A stretch of 64,000 bases of DNA from Pseudomonas cerasi (lineage in GTDB: Bacteria; Pseudomonadota; Gammaproteobacteria; Pseudomonadales; Pseudomonadaceae): contig NZ_LT222319.1 of assembly GCF_900074915.1 (NCBI RefSeq), positions 4,435,001-4,499,000 on the forward strand, given 5' to 3'. Shown here piece after piece: positions 54,367 to 63,335 of the stretch (position 1 is its first letter; the number at the start of each line of letters is the position of its first letter). The notes beneath the pieces are model-generated. The model saw only the letters and a program-made list of their open reading frames with translations. It did no database searches and was not told the DNA's origin. The translations under genes were made by a program, and so were the position numbers.

Positions 54367-55145
54367 CACGCTTCTCCCGCAACCTGACCGTGAGCCGCAG
54401 CGGTTCGTGCTTCCAGATCACGCAGCGCCGTCAGTTCGACGTCAGTAGGCTCTTCGGACACAACAACGGTGTCGGCAAAGCGGATCGCCCAGCCGGTTGC
54501 GGCAATAACCTGCTCGCGGGTCACGCCAGGGTGCAGCGTGGTCACGACGAACTCATGGGTGCCGGCTTCCGGCTCCATGATGCACAGGTCGGTGATAATG
54601 CCCACCGGGCCAGCACCGGGCAGACCCAGACGCTTGCGCGAATCGCCGCCTTCGCCATGGCCAACCGAGGTGATGAAGTCCAGCTTGTCGACGAACGAAC
54701 GCGCCGACTGCTTGAGAATGATCAGCACTGACTTGGCCGACCCGGCGATCTCCGGCGCACCACCGGCTCCCGGCAGACGCACTTTTGGATGATGGTAATC
54801 GCCGACCACGGTGGTGTTGATGTTGCCGAAACGGTCGACCTGCGCCGCGCCGAGAAAGCCGACATCGACACGGCCGCCCTGCAGCCAGTAACGAAAGATT
54901 TCGCTGGTGGATACCACTGTGTCTGCGGTTTCAGCCAACTCGCCATCACCGATAGACAGCGGCAACACCGTGGGCTTGGCGCCGATCGGACCCGACTCGT
55001 AGATCAGTACCACGTCGGGCGCAGAGGTAAGACGTGCCAGATTCGCCGCCTTCGAAGGCAGGCCGATGCCGACGAAGCACACAGAACCATTACGCAAGCG
55101 ACGAGCTGCGGCAACGGTCATCATTTCACTGGTGGAGTAAGTCAT
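54366..55145 (-). CDS. pcaJ: 3-oxoadipate CoA-transferase, subunit B
   Basis: A 259-residue beta subunit that with PcaI moves CoA from succinyl-CoA to 3-oxoadipate. The SENG-type catalytic motif is replaced by ESGPIGAKP (residue about 50), the Glu-Ser-Gly form usual in this enzyme class. GDYHHPKVRLPGAGGAPEIAG is the family signature. It overlaps pcaI by 1 base and pcaF by 1 base (TGATG). Confidence 0.92.
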   Translation of the reverse strand: MTYSTSEMMTVAAARRLRNGSVCFVGIGLPSKAANLARLTSAPDVVLIYESGPIGAKPTVLPLSIGDGELAETADTVVSTSEIFRYWLQGGRVDVGFLGAAQVDRFGNINTTVVGDYHHPKVRLPGAGGAPEIAGSAKSVLIILKQSARSFVDKLDFITSVGHGEGGDSRKRLGLPGAGPVGIITDLCIMEPEAGTHEFVVTTLHPGVTREQVIAATGWAIRFADTVVVSEEPTDVELTALRDLEARTAAAHGQVAGEA

Positions 55146-56002
55146 TATTTGGCCTCCGAAGCGCGAGCCAGCTTGCTCTGGAATTCACTGAAGTCTGCGG
55201 TGCCGTGGATGTATTCATCGATCCACGCCGTGAACGTCTCCCGGTCTCGGGCGATCGGGTCCCAGGCCTGATAGAACGGATTGTCACGCTCGTAGTAGCC
55301 GTGCGCATAAGACGGGTGAGCGCCACCTGGCACCAGGCACACCGCACTCAGCGCCCAGGTTGGCAGCACGCAGGAATTCATCGGTGCCTTGAGGTCATCG
55401 ACGATTTCCTCCACCGTCACAATGCAACGCTTCGCAGCCAGCGCGGCTTCTTTCTGCGCACCGAGAATGCCCCACAACAGCACGTTGCCCTTGCGGTCGG
55501 CTTTCTGCGCATGAATCACGGTGACGTCGGGACGTACCGAAGGCACCGCTGCCAATACTTCGCCGGTGAACGGGCAGGTGACCGTCTTGATCAGCGGGTT
55601 GACCTTGGGCAGGTCGGACCCGGCATAAGCGCGCAGCACCGCAAACGGCAGACCGGATGCGCCAGCGACATAGGCGTTGGCGAGGTCGGCGTGGCTGTGC
55701 TCTTCAATTTCCATTTCACGCGGCCACTGTTTTTCAACGGCATCGCGCAAACGGTGCAAGGAGCCAACCCCAGGGTTGCCGCCCCACGAAAAAATCAGCC
55801 GCTTCGCACAACCGGCGCCGATCAACTGGTCGTAGATCAGGTCAGGCGTCATGCGCACCAGGGTCAGGTCTTTTTTACCCTGACGGATGATTTCATGGCC
55901 GGCGGCCGTGGGGATCAGATGAGTGAAGCCTTCCAGCGCAACGGTGTCGCCATCGTTGACCAGTTGCTTCACCGCATCGCGTAGAGAAAGAATGTCTGCC
56001 AT
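55145..56002 (-). CDS. pcaI: 3-oxoadipate CoA-transferase, subunit A
   Basis: A 285-residue alpha subunit. It begins MADILSLRDAVKQLVNDGDTVALEGFTHLIP, with the glycine-rich CoA-binding segment in FSWGGNPGVGSLHRLRD, and has ANAYVAGASGLPFAVLRAY as a family region. ATG 56002 is set by AGCACCTCAT spacing and by homologues; further upstream ATG codons lie close to the PcaR-like site. First gene of pcaIJF, divergent from nothing but 157 bp from pcaR's 3' end. Confidence 0.92.
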   Translation of the reverse strand: MADILSLRDAVKQLVNDGDTVALEGFTHLIPTAAGHEIIRQGKKDLTLVRMTPDLIYDQLIGAGCAKRLIFSWGGNPGVGSLHRLRDAVEKQWPREMEIEEHSHADLANAYVAGASGLPFAVLRAYAGSDLPKVNPLIKTVTCPFTGEVLAAVPSVRPDVTVIHAQKADRKGNVLLWGILGAQKEAALAAKRCIVTVEEIVDDLKAPMNSCVLPTWALSAVCLVPGGAHPSYAHGYYERDNPFYQAWDPIARDRETFTAWIDEYIHGTADFSEFQSKLARASEAK

Positions 56003-56113
56003 GAGGTGCTCCGAACCCAACATCACGTTCAATGATCAGCGCGAAGACCTGCGCCGGAATGAAAATGAGGTTATGCCTGAGCACGAGGGCAAACAATCCG
56101 ATAATCGACTAAA

Positions 56114-56130
56114 CGTTCGGTAATCGAACG
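56114..56130. promoter_or_regulatory. Inverted repeat upstream of pcaI, candidate PcaR operator
   Basis: CGTTCGGTAATCGAACG is a perfect 6-5-6 inverted repeat lying about 110 bp upstream of pcaI. It resembles the PcaR half-site GTTCGAT and is preceded by another TAATCG. Assignment to PcaR is inferred from similarity to the known consensus. Confidence 0.65.
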
Positions 56131-56158
56131 AATTCAGTCAGTCGAAAACACGGCCACG

Positions 56159-57007
56159 TCAGGTAAATAGTTGCGTGCTCAGGTCACGACTGGCATCGAG
56201 CATGATCGGCAAAAAGCGCTGTTCCAGCTCGCTGCGTGCCACACGCCCGGCACTGGTGCTGACATTCAGCGCGGCCAGCACCTGGCCCGACGCATCATAG
56301 ACCGGCACGGCAATCGAACGCAGCCCCTGCTCCAGTTCCTGATCGACAATGCACCAGCCCTGCTGCCGAACCAGTTGCAGACATTCGAGCAGGGCTTCCG
56401 GCGTGCGAATGGTGCGGCTGGTCTTGGGCTGCAGATCCACATGGTCAAGGTATTCATGCAACGACACGTCATCGAGTGCGGCCAGCAGAATGCGGCCCAT
56501 GGACGTGCAGTACGCGGGAAGACGGCCGCCCACTGAGAGGTCGACCGAGATCAGCCGCTGCGTCGTGGCAGAGCGCGCTATATAAAGAATGTCGTCGCCT
56601 TCCAGCGTGGCCATGTTGCACGCCTCATGCAACTGGTCACTCATACGGTCCAGATAAGGCTGCGAAGACGTTGCCAGTGGCGTCGATGACAAATAGGCGT
56701 GGCCCAGGGTCAGCACCTTGGGCAGTAGCGAGTAGGTACGGCCGTCAGTGGTCGCATAACCGAGCTTGATCAGGGTATGCAGGCATCGACGCACTGCCGC
56801 GCGGGGGATTTCCGTGCGATGGCTGATCTGCGCAATGGTCAGGTGCCGCTTGCGCTCTTGAAAGGCGTGAATCACGGCCAGCCCACGTGCCAGCGACGTC
56901 ATGAAATCCGGGTCACCGGTCAGCGCCTGAATGCGCTTTGCGGGCGATGCCACGATGGGCGGTGCCAATGAGGCAAAAGATTTACGCAGTTCGTCGTTCA
57001 TTGACAC
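56159..57007 (-). CDS. pcaR: IclR-family regulator of the beta-ketoadipate pathway
   Basis: A 282-residue activator that responds to beta-ketoadipate in Pseudomonas. Winged HTH at about 35-95 (GLAVIHAFQERKRHLTIAQI... RRCLHTLIKLGY), then the IclR effector domain (RMSDQLHEACNMATLEGDDI, STSAGRVARSELEQRFLP). It lies upstream of pcaIJF on the same strand. A consensus PcaR box lies about 80 bp upstream, so autoregulation is likely. Confidence 0.9.
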   Translation of the reverse strand: MSMNDELRKSFASLAPPIVASPAKRIQALTGDPDFMTSLARGLAVIHAFQERKRHLTIAQISHRTEIPRAAVRRCLHTLIKLGYATTDGRTYSLLPKVLTLGHAYLSSTPLATSSQPYLDRMSDQLHEACNMATLEGDDILYIARSATTQRLISVDLSVGGRLPAYCTSMGRILLAALDDVSLHEYLDHVDLQPKTSRTIRTPEALLECLQLVRQQGWCIVDQELEQGLRSIAVPVYDASGQVLAALNVSTSAGRVARSELEQRFLPIMLDASRDLSTQLFT

Positions 57008-57084
57008 ACCTTATGTAACTGCCTTGAAGCCCTGTAAACCGCAGGTTTCAGCTCTTTTTAGAGAAGCGAAACCCGCACCCACTT

Positions 57085-57099
57085 GTGCGATTATCGAAC
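57085..57099 (-). promoter_or_regulatory. PcaR box upstream of pcaR
   Basis: Read on the minus strand, GTTCGATAATCGCAC equals the consensus PcaR box of P. putida as I recall it. A second partial half (CCGATAATCGCAA) follows at 57106-57118. Both lie about 80-110 bp before pcaR, consistent with autoregulation. Confidence 0.78.
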
Positions 57100-57210
57100 A
57101 GGTGGCCGATAATCGCAATTGACCCCATGTAAATATACTTATACCTTTACCTCTGCCATGAAGTGACTTCTTGGAAATACTGGTCAGGTACCCACTGAGA
57201 AGTCCAAGGC

Positions 57211-57244
57211 AGCGGCCTTGCTCACCAAGCAAGGCCGTTTTCAT
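57211..57244 (+). terminator. Orphan intrinsic terminator in the pcaR-pit gap
   Basis: Stem GGCCTTGCT / AGCAAGGCC with a short loop and TTTTCATT after it. On this strand no gene ends here, so it may finish a small RNA that starts near 57150. Confidence 0.6.
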
Positions 57245-57858
57245 TATTCAGGCACCTTCCTCGCGACCGACGCTTGCGACCCCCTCCTCGTCATCCCATT
57301 CCCGGTCTGTGCCCGCCGCGTAACTCCACACATCCTGCATATAAAAGGCGTTGAATTTCTTCGCCAACATTTTGTCGTCGAGAGTGAAAACTGTTTTATA
57401 AAACTTATGTCATATAAACGGCTCACTGAAACTTCGGAACAATCGTACAAAAAAACCAGACCAGTGAACTCATTCAACCTCTGTTGTTGACGTAGCAGAA
57501 GTTCTTGGAGATAGTATCCGTCAGTTGGTCGGCACTACCCTCGCAACGATTGATCCGTTCACCCGATTCCCGCCTCGACTGTCCTGTCGGCGCGTTGTCG
57601 CGGTGCACCCTCGCAGCGAGACCTTAAGCAGGCCTGCCAGCGCAAGCCCTGCGCTTGAAATCAAACGAGTGTCGCTACGACAGGTGTTTTTCTCTGGTGC
57701 ACGTAGCCGCAGACAACAACAGGCATGTCCGGTAAACCTTTCGCGCAATTGTCCGAACAGGTCGCTGACTGTATTGGGTATACAGCCAGACTGGAGTGAA
57801 CATACTTGCAATGTTTTGCGTCATCGCCAGAGCCCATTCGACTCAAACAGGTATTAAA

Positions 57859-58056
57859 GTGACTAAAGATGAACTGCGCGCGGAACTTGAGCGCCAGGAG
57901 CAACGCTACAAGGATGTCTACGGCGGTGAAATCACCACCTACGCCGCGCAACCGGAACCGGAACGCAAGCCCTGGCGCAAAAGAGCCAGCCTGCTGGACC
58001 AGGCGTTCAAGCAAGAACTGCAAAAAATGGAAGAAGGCCTGAAAGAAGAGCCGTGA
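57859..58056 (+). CDS. Small conserved protein upstream of pit
   Basis: A 65-residue, charged, probably helical protein (MTKDELRAELERQEQRYKDV... reading the GTG as Met). No domain is recognised. The GTG at 57859 is preferred as it begins the conserved-looking part; an upstream GTG at 57796 gives a poor N-terminus. It is 205 bp before pit on the same strand. Confidence 0.6.
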   Translation: MTKDELRAELERQEQRYKDVYGGEITTYAAQPEPERKPWRKRASLLDQAFKQELQKMEEGLKEEP

Positions 58057-58261
58057 CAGCGCGGGTCTGATGACCCTGCCCGATTCGCCTCTCACTTCCA
58101 GCACCCTGAATTACATGCCTTACTGCCTCATTGAGCATTCAACGGGGCGGCGCTCATGCGTCTTTTTTTTGGTTTGAGGCGACACCTGGCGGTGACGACA
58201 AGTCGTTCGGTATTTTTTCTGTCATAATCGCGCCCCCTTCAGACCCGGTCAGAAAACCTAC

Positions 58262-59734
58262 ATGATCGATTTATTCAGCGGGCTTGATGCCTGGGTGCTT
58301 GTGAGCCTGTTGCTCGCCCTGGCTTTCGTCCTCACCTTCGAGTTCATCAACGGCTTTCATGACACCGCCAACGCGGTGGCGACAGTCATTTATACCAAAG
58401 CGATGCCGCCTCATCTGGCCGTGTTCTTTTCCGGTGTATTCAACTTTCTCGGCGTGTTGCTGGGCGGCGTAGGCGTTGCCTATGCCATCGTCCATCTGCT
58501 GCCGGTCGAGCTGCTCATCAACGTCAACACCGGACATGGCCTGGCCATGGTGTTCTCGCTGCTGGCGGCGGCGATTACCTGGAACCTCGGTACCTGGTAC
58601 TTCGGTATTCCGGCCTCCAGTTCGCATACGCTGATCGGCTCGATACTCGGTGTGGGTCTGGCCAATGCGCTGCTCAACGATATCCCGTTGGCCGATGGCG
58701 TGAACTGGCAAAAAGCGATCGATATCGGTGCTTCGCTGGTGTTCTCGCCGCTGGCCGGCTTTATCGTTGCGGGTCTGGTGCTGGTTGCCCTGAAATGGTG
58801 GCGCCCGCTGTCGAAGATGCACAAGACCCCCGACCAGCGCCGCAAGCTGGATGACAAGAAGCACCCGCCGTTCTGGAACCGTCTGGTGCTGGTCATTTCC
58901 GCCATGGCGGTCAGCTTCGTACACGGTTCGAATGACGGCCAGAAAGGCATTGGCCTGATCATGCTGGTGCTGATCGGTATCGTGCCCAGCCAGTTCGTGC
59001 TTGACCTCACCAGCACCACCTATCAGATCGAACGCACCCGCGATGCGACCCAGCACCTGAGCCAGTTCTATCAGCGCAACAGCAGCACGCTGGGTGAATA
59101 TCTGGCGATGGGTAAAGCTGAAAAAGGCGACCTGCCGTCCAGCTCCGCCTGTAATCCGAAGCAGACCGAACCTACCATCGACGCGCTGCTCGACCGCCTG
59201 AAAGGCGTGTCCGACTACCACGCGCTGGCCCCTGAAAGCCGCATCGAAGTACGTCGCTATCTGTTGTGCCTGGACGACACCGCCCGCAAGGTCGGCAAAC
59301 TTCCGGACCTGTCTGCGCGTGAAAAATCCGACCTGGAGAAACTTCGCAAGGACCTGACCACCACCACCGAATACGCACCGTTCTGGGTGATTCTCGCAGT
59401 GGCACTGGCGCTGGGCATCGGCACCATGGTCGGCTGGAAACGCGTGGTCCTGACGATCGGCGAGAAGATCGGCAAGCAGGGCATGACTTACGCACAAGGC
59501 ATGTCGGCGCAAATCACCACCGCCTGCGCGATTGGTCTGGCCAACGTGTTCAGTCTGCCAGTCTCCACCACGCACATTCTGTCTTCAGGTGTAGCTGGCA
59601 CCATGGTCGCCAACAAGAGCGGCCTGCAAGGCGGAACCGTGCGCACCATCCTGCTGGCCTGGGTGCTGACCCTTCCGGCGACCGTCGCCTTGTCCGCAGC
59701 GCTGTTCTGGCTGGCTTCCAAAGCCCTGGCCTGA
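58262..59734 (+). CDS. pit: Low-affinity inorganic phosphate transporter Pit
   Basis: A 490-residue PiT-family symporter of the inner membrane. Family signature motifs occur in both halves: FEFINGFHDTANAVATVI near the N-terminus and SVTTAC-like ACAIGLANVFSLPVSTTHILSSG near the C-terminus; GIPASSSHTLIGSILGVG and VHGSNDGQKGIGLIMLV are diagnostic. A hydrophilic loop of about 120 residues (about 255-375) is present as in PitA. A hairpin terminator follows. Confidence 0.93.
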   Translation: MIDLFSGLDAWVLVSLLLALAFVLTFEFINGFHDTANAVATVIYTKAMPPHLAVFFSGVFNFLGVLLGGVGVAYAIVHLLPVELLINVNTGHGLAMVFSLLAAAITWNLGTWYFGIPASSSHTLIGSILGVGLANALLNDIPLADGVNWQKAIDIGASLVFSPLAGFIVAGLVLVALKWWRPLSKMHKTPDQRRKLDDKKHPPFWNRLVLVISAMAVSFVHGSNDGQKGIGLIMLVLIGIVPSQFVLDLTSTTYQIERTRDATQHLSQFYQRNSSTLGEYLAMGKAEKGDLPSSSACNPKQTEPTIDALLDRLKGVSDYHALAPESRIEVRRYLLCLDDTARKVGKLPDLSAREKSDLEKLRKDLTTTTEYAPFWVILAVALALGIGTMVGWKRVVLTIGEKIGKQGMTYAQGMSAQITTACAIGLANVFSLPVSTTHILSSGVAGTMVANKSGLQGGTVRTILLAWVLTLPATVALSAALFWLASKALA

Positions 59735-59738
59735 TCTG

Positions 59739-59780
59739 AAACCCTTTGGGCGGTGCATGCACGGCGCCGCTCAAGGGTTT
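59739..59780. terminator. Hairpin between convergent pit and the small gene
   Basis: AAACCCTT at 59739-59746 pairs with AAGGGTTT at 59773-59780, enclosing a GC-rich inner stem (GGGCGG/CCGCTC region). It probably terminates both transcripts. Confidence 0.7.
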
Positions 59781-59783
59781 GAC

Positions 59784-59984
59784 TCACTTCACCTCTTGCG
59801 TCCCCTCCTCCTCAAGCCCTTCATCAGGCGCTTGCGCTTGCTGCAGCTCGCGCCACAGTGCTGCGGCTCCGTCGAAATCAGTGCCGTTTTCCGCAGTCAG
59901 TTCAGCAGGGTCATAGCGGCTCAGGCAGCCTTCGCCAAGCGTTGCCGGAGCGGTGGAAGTGGCTTTGTCGAGAGGATCGGTCAT
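59784..59984 (-). CDS. Small acidic hypothetical protein
   Basis: A 66-residue acidic protein (MTDPLDKATSTAPATLGEGC...) without a recognised domain. It has a protein-like composition and its start lies 76 bp after purU's stop, on the same strand. It may be cotranscribed with purU. Confidence 0.55.
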   Translation of the reverse strand: MTDPLDKATSTAPATLGEGCLSRYDPAELTAENGTDFDGAAALWRELQQAQAPDEGLEEEGTQEVK

Positions 59985-60060
59985 TGGCGGTCACCTTGCG
60001 CGTTGCACCATTGCCGACATTGAGTCGGGAGCGCGACGGGCGCGCTCCGGAAAAGATAGA

Positions 60061-60912
60061 TCAGTCGAAGACGACTGTCTTGTTGTCGTGAACCAGAACG
60101 CGGTCTTCCAGGTGAGCACGCAGGCCGCGGGCCAGCACCATTTTTTCCACGTCGCGGCCGAAACGCACCATGTTTTCGATGCTGTCACGGTGGCTGACGC
60201 GCACGACGTCCTGCTCGATGATCGGACCGGCGTCGAGCTCTTCGGTCACATAGTGACAGGTCGCACCGATCAGTTTGACGCCACGCAACGAGGCCTGGTG
60301 ATAAGGCTTGGCGCCGACGAACGATGGCAGGAAGCTGTGGTGGATATTGATGACCTGATGGGCATATTCACGGCACAGCTGTGGCGGCAGGATCTGCATG
60401 TAACGCGCCAGAACCACGACGTCGGCCTGGTGATGACCGACCAGACGCGATACCTCGGCGAACGCAGGCTCCTTGTCTTTCGGGTCCACCGGAACATGGT
60501 AGTAAGGGATGTCATGCCACTCGACCATGCTACGCAGGTCCTGGTGGTTTGAAATCACACAGGCGATGTCGCAGTCGAGTTCGTCACTGTGCCAACGGTG
60601 CAGCAGGTCAGCCAGACAGTGCGATTCACGACTTGCCATGAGCACGACGCGCTTCTTCTGCGCCGAGTCGGTAATGCGCCAGTCCATCGAAAACTCTTCG
60701 GCGATCGGCGTGAAGGCTTCACGGAACCCGTCCAGGTCAAAAGGCAGGGTGTCGGCACGAATCTCGTGACGCATGAAAAACCAGCCGCTGAGATTGTCAG
60801 AATGATGACTCGCTTCGGTGATCCAGCCGTTATGGGACGCCAGAAAGTTACTGACTTTGGCAACGATGCCTACACGGTCCGGGCAAGCAATCACCAGACG
60901 AAAAGTGCGCAT
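60061..60912 (-). CDS. purU: Formyltetrahydrofolate deformylase
   Basis: Hydrolyses 10-formyltetrahydrofolate to formate and tetrahydrofolate, balancing one-carbon pools. The 283-residue protein has an N-terminal ACT domain (MRTFRLVIACPDRVGIVAKVSNFL) and a formyl-transferase-type catalytic domain with NIHHSFLPSFVGAKPYHQA and VTEELDAGPIIEQDVVRV (catalytic Asp). The length is normal. It reads away from mvaT. Confidence 0.95.
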   Translation of the reverse strand: MRTFRLVIACPDRVGIVAKVSNFLASHNGWITEASHHSDNLSGWFFMRHEIRADTLPFDLDGFREAFTPIAEEFSMDWRITDSAQKKRVVLMASRESHCLADLLHRWHSDELDCDIACVISNHQDLRSMVEWHDIPYYHVPVDPKDKEPAFAEVSRLVGHHQADVVVLARYMQILPPQLCREYAHQVINIHHSFLPSFVGAKPYHQASLRGVKLIGATCHYVTEELDAGPIIEQDVVRVSHRDSIENMVRFGRDVEKMVLARGLRAHLEDRVLVHDNKTVVFD

Positions 60913-61270
60913 TAGGGGAAACTCCAGAACTTCGCAAAGCCGCTATTCTAGCGGCTGCGCAGCAAAACTGCAGTATCTCTGTTGCCTGAATTCAGATGCC
61001 GAAAAAGCACACCGCCAAGGCCAAAGATTGCACCTTGCCAGTATGGGTTTTTACGGGGTCCGCCGCTAAACAAAACCTGTAATAAGGAGGGCTTTATAGC
61101 GGCGATCTTTTGAAGGACGCACGGCCCACCCCTAGTTCAGAGGTCTGTAGGACGCGTGTATATTGCTAAATAATTCAAATAAAACTTTTATTTAATGTTT
61201 ACTTGCTCATTTACAGTGACTATTATTGCAGCACTGTATCCCTGCAACCCTCACAACATAAGGTCTCCTC
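60913..61270. other. Divergent purU-mvaT intergenic region
   Basis: A 358-bp gap with a short hairpin at 60938-60956 (AGCCGC/GCGGCT) just upstream of purU and a strongly AT-rich tract at 61155-61200 (AATTCAAATAAAACTTTTAT). AT-rich promoter DNA is what MvaT binds, which would permit autoregulation. No gene is seen. Confidence 0.55.
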
Positions 61271-61651
61271 ATGTCCCTGATCAACGAATACCGCGCCACA
61301 GAAGAAGCTATCAAAGAACTGCAAGCCCGTTTGAAGAACCTGTCGCAAGACGACAAACTGCAAACCGAGCTGGAATTCGAAGGCAAACTGCGCACGCTGA
61401 TGGGCGAATACCAAAAGTCGCTGCGTGACATCATTGCCCTGCTGGATCCGGATGCCAAGGTAAACAAGGCCCCTCGTGGCGGCTCTGTTAAACCTGCCGG
61501 CACCAAACGCGCGCGCAAGGTCAAGCAATACAAGAACCCGCACAACGGTGAAGTCATCGAAACCAAAGGTGGCAACCACAAGACGCTGAAAGAGTGGAAA
61601 GCCAAGTGGGGCAGCGACGACGTTGAAAGCTGGGCCACTTTGCTGGGCTAA
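61271..61651 (+). CDS. mvaT: MvaT-family H-NS-like nucleoid protein
   Basis: A 126-residue xenogeneic silencer that binds AT-rich DNA and often represses horizontally acquired genes. Coiled-coil oligomerisation region at about 1-60 (EYRATEEAIKELQARLKNLSQ), a flexible linker, and a C-terminal DNA-binding domain with KVKQYKNPHNGEVIETKGGN and LKEWKAKWG. ATG 61271 has AAGGTCTCC upstream. A strong terminator follows. It is a plausible regulator of the AT-rich island genes in this window. Confidence 0.93.
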   Translation: MSLINEYRATEEAIKELQARLKNLSQDDKLQTELEFEGKLRTLMGEYQKSLRDIIALLDPDAKVNKAPRGGSVKPAGTKRARKVKQYKNPHNGEVIETKGGNHKTLKEWKAKWGSDDVESWATLLG

Positions 61652-61682
61652 GCTTCACAAGGTCGCGGTTCATCGCGATTGC

Positions 61683-61708
61683 AAAAACGCCAGCTTGCTG
61701 GCGTTTTT
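61683..61708 (+). terminator. Terminator after mvaT
   Basis: AAAAACGCCAG pairs with CTGGCGTTTTT with a small loop, and a T run follows. It lies 31 bp after mvaT, between convergent mvaT and sbcB. Confidence 0.92.
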
Positions 61709-61724
61709 TATTGCCCGGTATTTT

Positions 61725-63155
61725 CTATACGCCCAGACGGTTACTCAGTTCGTTTGCATAATCCTGCCATTGCCGCAACACCTCCAACTGCTCTGGCGCG
61801 GCACTAAGGGAGCATTCTATCAATGCGGCCGTAAAGTCATGCAGGGTGTTGGGAGCGCCCCATTCCGGGCTGCGCAATCGCTGCTGACAGAAATCCCGCC
61901 AGCGTGTTTGCTCTTCGCCACTCAAGGTGTCAGGAAAGTTACGAGCGCGATACCGGAATAACAATTCAGGCAATCGGGCATCATCAAACGGCCAGGCGTC
62001 ACGCGCCAATTGTTCGGGTTCGGCCTGCCGAACTTGCTCACACAGTCGACGATCACGGTCCCCCATAAAACCATCATATAACTGCTGTTCGGGATCTTCA
62101 CTTGCGGCGAAATCGTCCTTGCCGTAAACGGCCGCCAGTTTATCGTGCCAAACTTCGCGGTGTTCACTCAATTGCGTTGCGCGCGCCTGATAGCCGGCCA
62201 TGTCCAGTTGCAGCCGCTGCTGATCTTCGCTACGCAGCACCCCCAGCGGCGCGATCACCGGGCAGCGGTTTATATGCAATAGTTTGAGCGGCACGGGCAA
62301 TTCGCCGTCGCCCAGCGCGTCGTGCCGCGTATATAAACGCCGTTTGAGTATTTCAGCGTCCTCGTGCAACAACGGTGAATGATCCAGGTGCAGATCACAC
62401 ACGATCAGCGCATTGCGATTATGCGGGTGCCATGCCAACGGCAGCACCACGCCGAGGTAATTGCGCGCCGCAGAAAAGCGTCCGGAAATATGCACCAGAG
62501 GCTGCATCAGGCGAACCTGCTCCTGGACTTTCTGTTTGCTGCGCAATGCAAACAAATAGTCATAAAGCTTCGGCTGCTTTTCACGAATCAAACGGGCCAG
62601 AGCAATAGTTGCACGCACATCGGATAACGCGTCGTGCGCCTGTCCATGATCAATACCATTGGCAGCCGTCAGCCGCTCCAGTTTCAGCGTGACCCGACCG
62701 TCCTGTTCCGGCCAGACAATGCCATCGGGGCGCAATGCATAGGCAGCCCGGACAACATCGATCAGATCCCAGCGACTGTTGCCCCCCTGCCATTCGCGGG
62801 CATAGGGGTCGAAGAAGTTGCGATAAAAACTGTAGCGCGTGACTTCGTCATCAAAACGCAGGGTGTTGTAACCCGCGCCACAGGTACCCGGTGCCGACAG
62901 TTCGGCATATACGCGCGTCATGAAATCGGCCTCGCACAAGCCTTTTTCTGCCAGCGTGGCTGGAGTGATTCCGGTAATCATGCAGGCGGCAGGATGAGGC
63001 AGGATGTCATCGCTGAGCTGGCAGTGCAGATTGACCGGAGCCGCGATTTCATTGAGGTCGGTATCCGTGCGAATCCCGGCCATCTGCAGCGCACGATCAT
63101 TGCGCGGGTTGATACCGGTGGTTTCGTAGTCGTACCAGAAGATGCTGGAAGTCAC
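61725..63155 (-). CDS. sbcB: Exodeoxyribonuclease I
   Basis: A 3'-to-5' single-strand DNA exonuclease of mismatch repair and recombination. The 476-residue protein has DEDDh exonuclease motifs: FWYDYETTGINP (Asp/Glu), GYNTLRFDDEVTRYSFYRNF (Asp) and HDALSDVRATIALA (His/Asp), followed by the SH3-like and helical domains of ExoI. The length equals that of the E. coli enzyme (475). Confidence 0.94.
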   Translation of the reverse strand: MTSSIFWYDYETTGINPRNDRALQMAGIRTDTDLNEIAAPVNLHCQLSDDILPHPAACMITGITPATLAEKGLCEADFMTRVYAELSAPGTCGAGYNTLRFDDEVTRYSFYRNFFDPYAREWQGGNSRWDLIDVVRAAYALRPDGIVWPEQDGRVTLKLERLTAANGIDHGQAHDALSDVRATIALARLIREKQPKLYDYLFALRSKQKVQEQVRLMQPLVHISGRFSAARNYLGVVLPLAWHPHNRNALIVCDLHLDHSPLLHEDAEILKRRLYTRHDALGDGELPVPLKLLHINRCPVIAPLGVLRSEDQQRLQLDMAGYQARATQLSEHREVWHDKLAAVYGKDDFAASEDPEQQLYDGFMGDRDRRLCEQVRQAEPEQLARDAWPFDDARLPELLFRYRARNFPDTLSGEEQTRWRDFCQQRLRSPEWGAPNTLHDFTAALIECSLSAAPEQLEVLRQWQDYANELSNRLGV

Positions 63156-63335
63156 GGGCTGATCCTGAACAAAAGACCCGCGAAGTGTAGGGCGTGACAG
63201 GTGTCATTGGCTAATCGGGTCGTATCCGGCGCACCGGGAAATGTTTTCTTACAGCCCGCGTATTGAATGGTCGGTTGCTTAGCTCCGCTGCGGTAGCTAG
63301 CATCAGTTTTCGTTTTCAGGCGCGTCCTTCCGACA

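Larger units (their letters stand above)
57008..57858. other. 850-bp gene-poor region between pcaR and the small conserved gene
   Basis: Holds the pcaR promoter with a PcaR-like box (57085-57099), a possible short transcript ending in a hairpin (57211-57244), and then 57250-57800 in which I see no convincing gene on either strand. Several short frames exist but lack family character and ribosome binding sites. Confidence 0.5.

Noticed and set aside
53288..54448. Plus-strand frames opposite pcaF
   Set aside because: They are shadows of the thiolase gene; no start signals and Ala/Arg/Ser-rich composition.
58271..59575. A 434-codon frame antisense to pit
   Set aside because: Same composition artefact, opposite a well-supported transporter gene.
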